From: Symbiodinium natans
Lineage: Eukaryota; Sar; Dinophyceae; Suessiales; Symbiodiniaceae
Length of the DNA: 27,273 bases
Direction of reading: 5' to 3'
Assembly: GCA_905221605.1 (NCBI GenBank)
Contig: CAJNDS010001237.1
Location: forward strand, 1 to 27,273
The notes under the pieces were generated by a model. That model was not told where the DNA came from. It did not search any database and saw only the letters and a program-made list of their open reading frames with translations. The position numbers and the translations under genes are program-made. Positions 26,101-27,273 of the stretch are shown piece after piece. How positions within the stretch are numbered: position 1 is the stretch's first letter; the number at the start of each line of letters is the position of its first letter.

Positions 26101-26690
26101 TGCCACACGCCGCTATTTTTGGGAAAGGCACAAGCAGTGCCCCCTAACCTTGTGCCTTTGTCTGACAGGGAGGCCGGCTCAGCATAGAGATCCCATCCTA
26201 GGGATTGCAGCGTGGCTCTCCTCCCATGCAGCAATTCCGGTGTGAGGTGGGTTTCCTGCAGGCACACCACCTTGGCCTTGGAAGAGGTCACCCACTCCAA
26301 CGCCCCGTGGTTGAAACTGGTGACATTGGCGCTCATGATGTTGAGATGCTGGTCTGGCGAGGCGGAAGGCTTAACCTTCTCCTGGCTGGGCCCTTCTGAG
26401 TCGGTGCCCTCGCCATGCACAAGGTCGTCCTCCCGGTCCTGGCCCAGCACCTGCTTCGGCGGCAGGGGTGCCTCTCTATTGGGGAGCTCAGAGGTTATCA
26501 CCTCCTTGGCCTGTTGGATGGCTTTTCCAGTGACATCCTCTCCTTGCTCCAGGGCCTGCAGGACCATCTTGCACCAACCCCAGGCCAGGGAGTCCTCCTT
26601 CATCACCTCCTCTTGGGCTTCGATGAAGCTTAAGAGGGTGGCTTCCTTCGCCTCTCGTTGTCTTCCAGGAGGCTGACCACCTCCTGCCAT
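23118..26690 (-). CDS. Element 1 EEP endonuclease, reverse transcriptase and RNase H (N-terminal part)
   Basis: 1190 residues from the ATG at 26690. EEP endonuclease about 116-330: SANVTSF (N122), CLQETHL (E146), ILGDWNLDP (D261, N263), LDFGVVS (D297) and H322/H326; it would nick the target DNA. RT about 575-830: GGLDGLTYAALKN, VALLPK...RPITL, LLDLQTFYDSVNW (D712), ILPARGILAGCPFATM and WVDD (802-805, in place of YxDD). RNase H starts at about 1085 with YGTDASGG (D1087), FRGEMYAV (E1137) and TTLDC (D1157), then is cut by a TGA after DRQK. The remaining RNase H is in the -1 frame. The ATG lies inside the upstream ORF, overlapping by 61 bases. Confidence 0.9.
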   Translation of the reverse strand: MAGGGQPPGRQREAKEATLLSFIEAQEEVMKEDSLAWGWCKMVLQALEQGEDVTGKAIQQAKEVITSELPNREAPLPPKQVLGQDREDDLVHGEGTDSEGPSQEKVKPSASPDQHLNIMSANVTSFNHGALEWVTSSKAKVVCLQETHLTPELLHGRRATLQSLGWDLYAEPASLSDKGTRLGGTACAFPKNSGVWQKATYQCKGAGYTAVGLRQRRWDYTIVSLYLRDTEGMNGPTNAEVLSSLVAFVRTLPEPWIILGDWNLDPTEVQDTALIQVMRGRMIATGEATCNHGAELDFGVVSRSLEALGELSATWAVLWKPHAALHLKVKDGASEWKSWKLPQFPKLTADLKHQEWQEVQPSHFAIMDRTCAQEDQSTWQLATWAASLEHCHEAPRTGTQWGPLVLQRPSTAPKGSEVGWWARIARILEEVPASQQHLPDLGNLPACPDTAEGAAFLTELSRQCSTTAPQWRSLSVVARHKEAALQMQRAKEQQAQYKDWLQAGLARGMRPLYSSLKKSERVLDRPFQDLPGEERPGARRKQWVAVWGEVEVSPPIGQTLLEAAKSSPLFKITADGLEAILKNVTDKAGGLDGLTYAALKNLPGPAYEQLTQALNLAETTGVAPQHWQAHHVALLPKNADIERPITLTSITYRLWCFCRAQVVKKWMRETAAQFPWDKASPGNTCLETGMQRLLRGEVSRAANKHACAVLLDLQTFYDSVNWTKLEERIVATGFPPAIALLVMQVYRGTRYLVAEDLLSEGILPARGILAGCPFATMMARVYLQPIMQEAAQLHSITALDTWVDDIGADFEARHPEQAAFAVYEGYKTLRRLLEGSDLRLSLKKTGFLCTTAEARRELQKLRKDGDPAICDSMKDLGLDCALGRVRRVKVQRARRHKAGHRQKKLKQLRVPGVPAKVRLFRGGVASVLTWGHQAQGMPPTRRQKLRTALAEQCGRQKMGNLEVALSSVSDRYQDPGRTLMVQQVEAWFQLKKRWTGKEDLLERTWGLTVQKLEEAGSRWQMVKGPLAATVAYLLDLGRAQGPRSLWTRGLPPKPDWQVPPPQEDKPTFLGIWASQEALSDPELVYGTDASGGPFTADPRLRQVAYAVVACKKQGQDYVQVGAIVGQVPGPQTVFRGEMYAVLQLARYTAGPVDTTLDCLGVPKRVRSPKPGKTHGDIWWELQATDVDRQK

Positions 26691-27118
26691 GTCATCTCTG
26701 ATCCCAGTTCCTCTGGGCTGCAGGGGGAAGGTTGCACCTTCTGAGCTTCATCATGTCCGTGTGGTGGGGGGGGGTCTGGGGTAACCAGAGGGCTCTCACC
26801 AGGGTTCACCTCCCACAGTGGCTTCATTTGTTCGTCTGCTGGTGCCTCATCATCAGTAAGGTCCAGCTTGAAAAATTTTGGGCCTGTGATTGGAACGCTT
26901 TCTGGCGACTCCTTTCTAGGCCGACAAAAGTGGCTGGGCTTCTGCCAGCCTTGCTCACAACCACTGCTAGCTGCAGTAAGTTGCTTCCCCAAGGCCTCCC
27001 TCAATCTTTTCCCATGTAGATTGATGTGAGCACCTTGCTTATAGTATTCAGCACACGCAACCAGGAACTGCTGGGCAGTTCTCAGCATGTGTTCCAGCCC
27101 TGGGCTGGGGTCGCACAT
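26630..27118 (-). CDS. Element 1 leading ORF (ORF1-like or N-terminal extension)
   Basis: About 162 residues from the first ATG at 27118; the frame is open to 27169, with a TAG at 27172-27170. The N-terminal part looks helical (MLRTAQQFLVACAEYYKQG), then Pro/Glu-rich. The end (MTWQEVVSLLEDNE) overlaps the RT ORF start, whose own early sequence (ATLLSFIEAQEEVMK) reads like a natural continuation. It may therefore be one protein interrupted by a -1 shift near 26655. No RRM or CCHC motif is seen. Upstream bases to 27273 contain two GGGAGG...CCTCC hairpins and no clear coding frame. Confidence 0.5.
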   Translation of the reverse strand: MCDPSPGLEHMLRTAQQFLVACAEYYKQGAHINLHGKRLREALGKQLTAASSGCEQGWQKPSHFCRPRKESPESVPITGPKFFKLDLTDDEAPADEQMKPLWEVNPGESPLVTPDPPPPHGHDEAQKVQPSPCSPEELGSEMTWQEVVSLLEDNERRRKPPS

Positions 27119-27273
27119 TGGCTCTGTGGGGCCCTTGCTCTGGGGCTCCAGGCCCCACACGCCGAGTCCCTAGGCCACCGGGCCCAGCCCCGGCGGGGCA
27201 TTGGCATTGCCGGGAGGCATCCCCTCCTGGGTGTGCTCTTCAAGGCCGGGAGGGGTGGGGCCCTCCTGCGTGC

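Larger units (their letters stand above)
20300..27273 (-). mobile_element. Element 1: LINE-type non-LTR retrotransposon, 5' end beyond window
   Basis: GC-rich element of about 7 kb, entirely on the minus strand. In order: leading ORF (27118-26630), EEP+RT+RNase H start (26690-23118), RNase H end with zinc fingers (23157-22270), then a long C-terminal region in several frames (22340-20771), and the repeat-rich 3' end. It differs from element 2 in RT motif C (WVDD rather than YMDD), base composition and domain content; it has no methyltransferase. At least six frame changes are needed to read it through, so the copy is recently inactivated, read with recoding, or affected by indel errors. The left boundary is placed at the tandem-repeat tail. 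Confidence 0.8.

Overview
The window is eukaryotic, repeat-rich DNA that most resembles a dinoflagellate nuclear genome (Symbiodiniaceae or a relative). Three things suggest this. All coding signal lies on the minus strand. A long retroelement carries a cytosine-5 DNA methyltransferase upstream of its reverse transcriptase, an arrangement reported for dinoflagellate retrotransposons. Several small intronless genes are preceded by short matches to the dinoflagellate spliced-leader sequence. No bacterial operon signals, tRNA, rRNA or CRISPR were seen. The assignment is an inference from content, not a database match.

Layout (everything on the minus strand, so read right to left). (1) About 27273 to 20300: a GC-rich LINE-type non-LTR retrotransposon (element 1), cut by the right edge. 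It has a short leading ORF, then an apurinic-endonuclease-like (EEP) domain, a reverse transcriptase and an RNase H. The RNase H is split by a one-base frameshift. A zinc-finger region and a poorly recognised C-terminal region, broken into several frames, follow. The 3' end has two 149-bp hairpin-rich units and seven 11-bp tandem units. (2) About 20032 to 8784: a second, less GC-rich and unrelated LINE-like element (element 2). Its ORF1 region is frame-broken. It is followed by an 884-codon DNA methyltransferase ORF, an EEP+RT ORF that overlaps it in the -1 frame and has no early ATG, a single in-frame TAG, and a 1214-codon ORF. That last ORF has the RT thumb, zinc motifs, RNase H and a C-terminal domain that looks like a second polymerase palm. 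(3) About 8743 to 1: seven small intronless genes in a row. They include a weakly similar pair (C and D), a clear tandem paralogous pair (A and B), an F-box-like protein, an alpha/beta-hydrolase-like protein lacking the expected serine, and a long ORF running off the left edge.

How it fits together. Element 2 could in principle make one product combining DNA methylation, target-primed reverse transcription, RNA removal and perhaps a second, DNA-templated polymerisation step. Making it would need a -1 frameshift and a stop-codon bypass. The alternative is that these breaks are mutations or homopolymer errors in a recent copy. The fused second polymerase-like domain is the most novel item. The left-hand genes look like processed, reinserted copies or a unidirectional dinoflagellate gene array rather than parts of the element.
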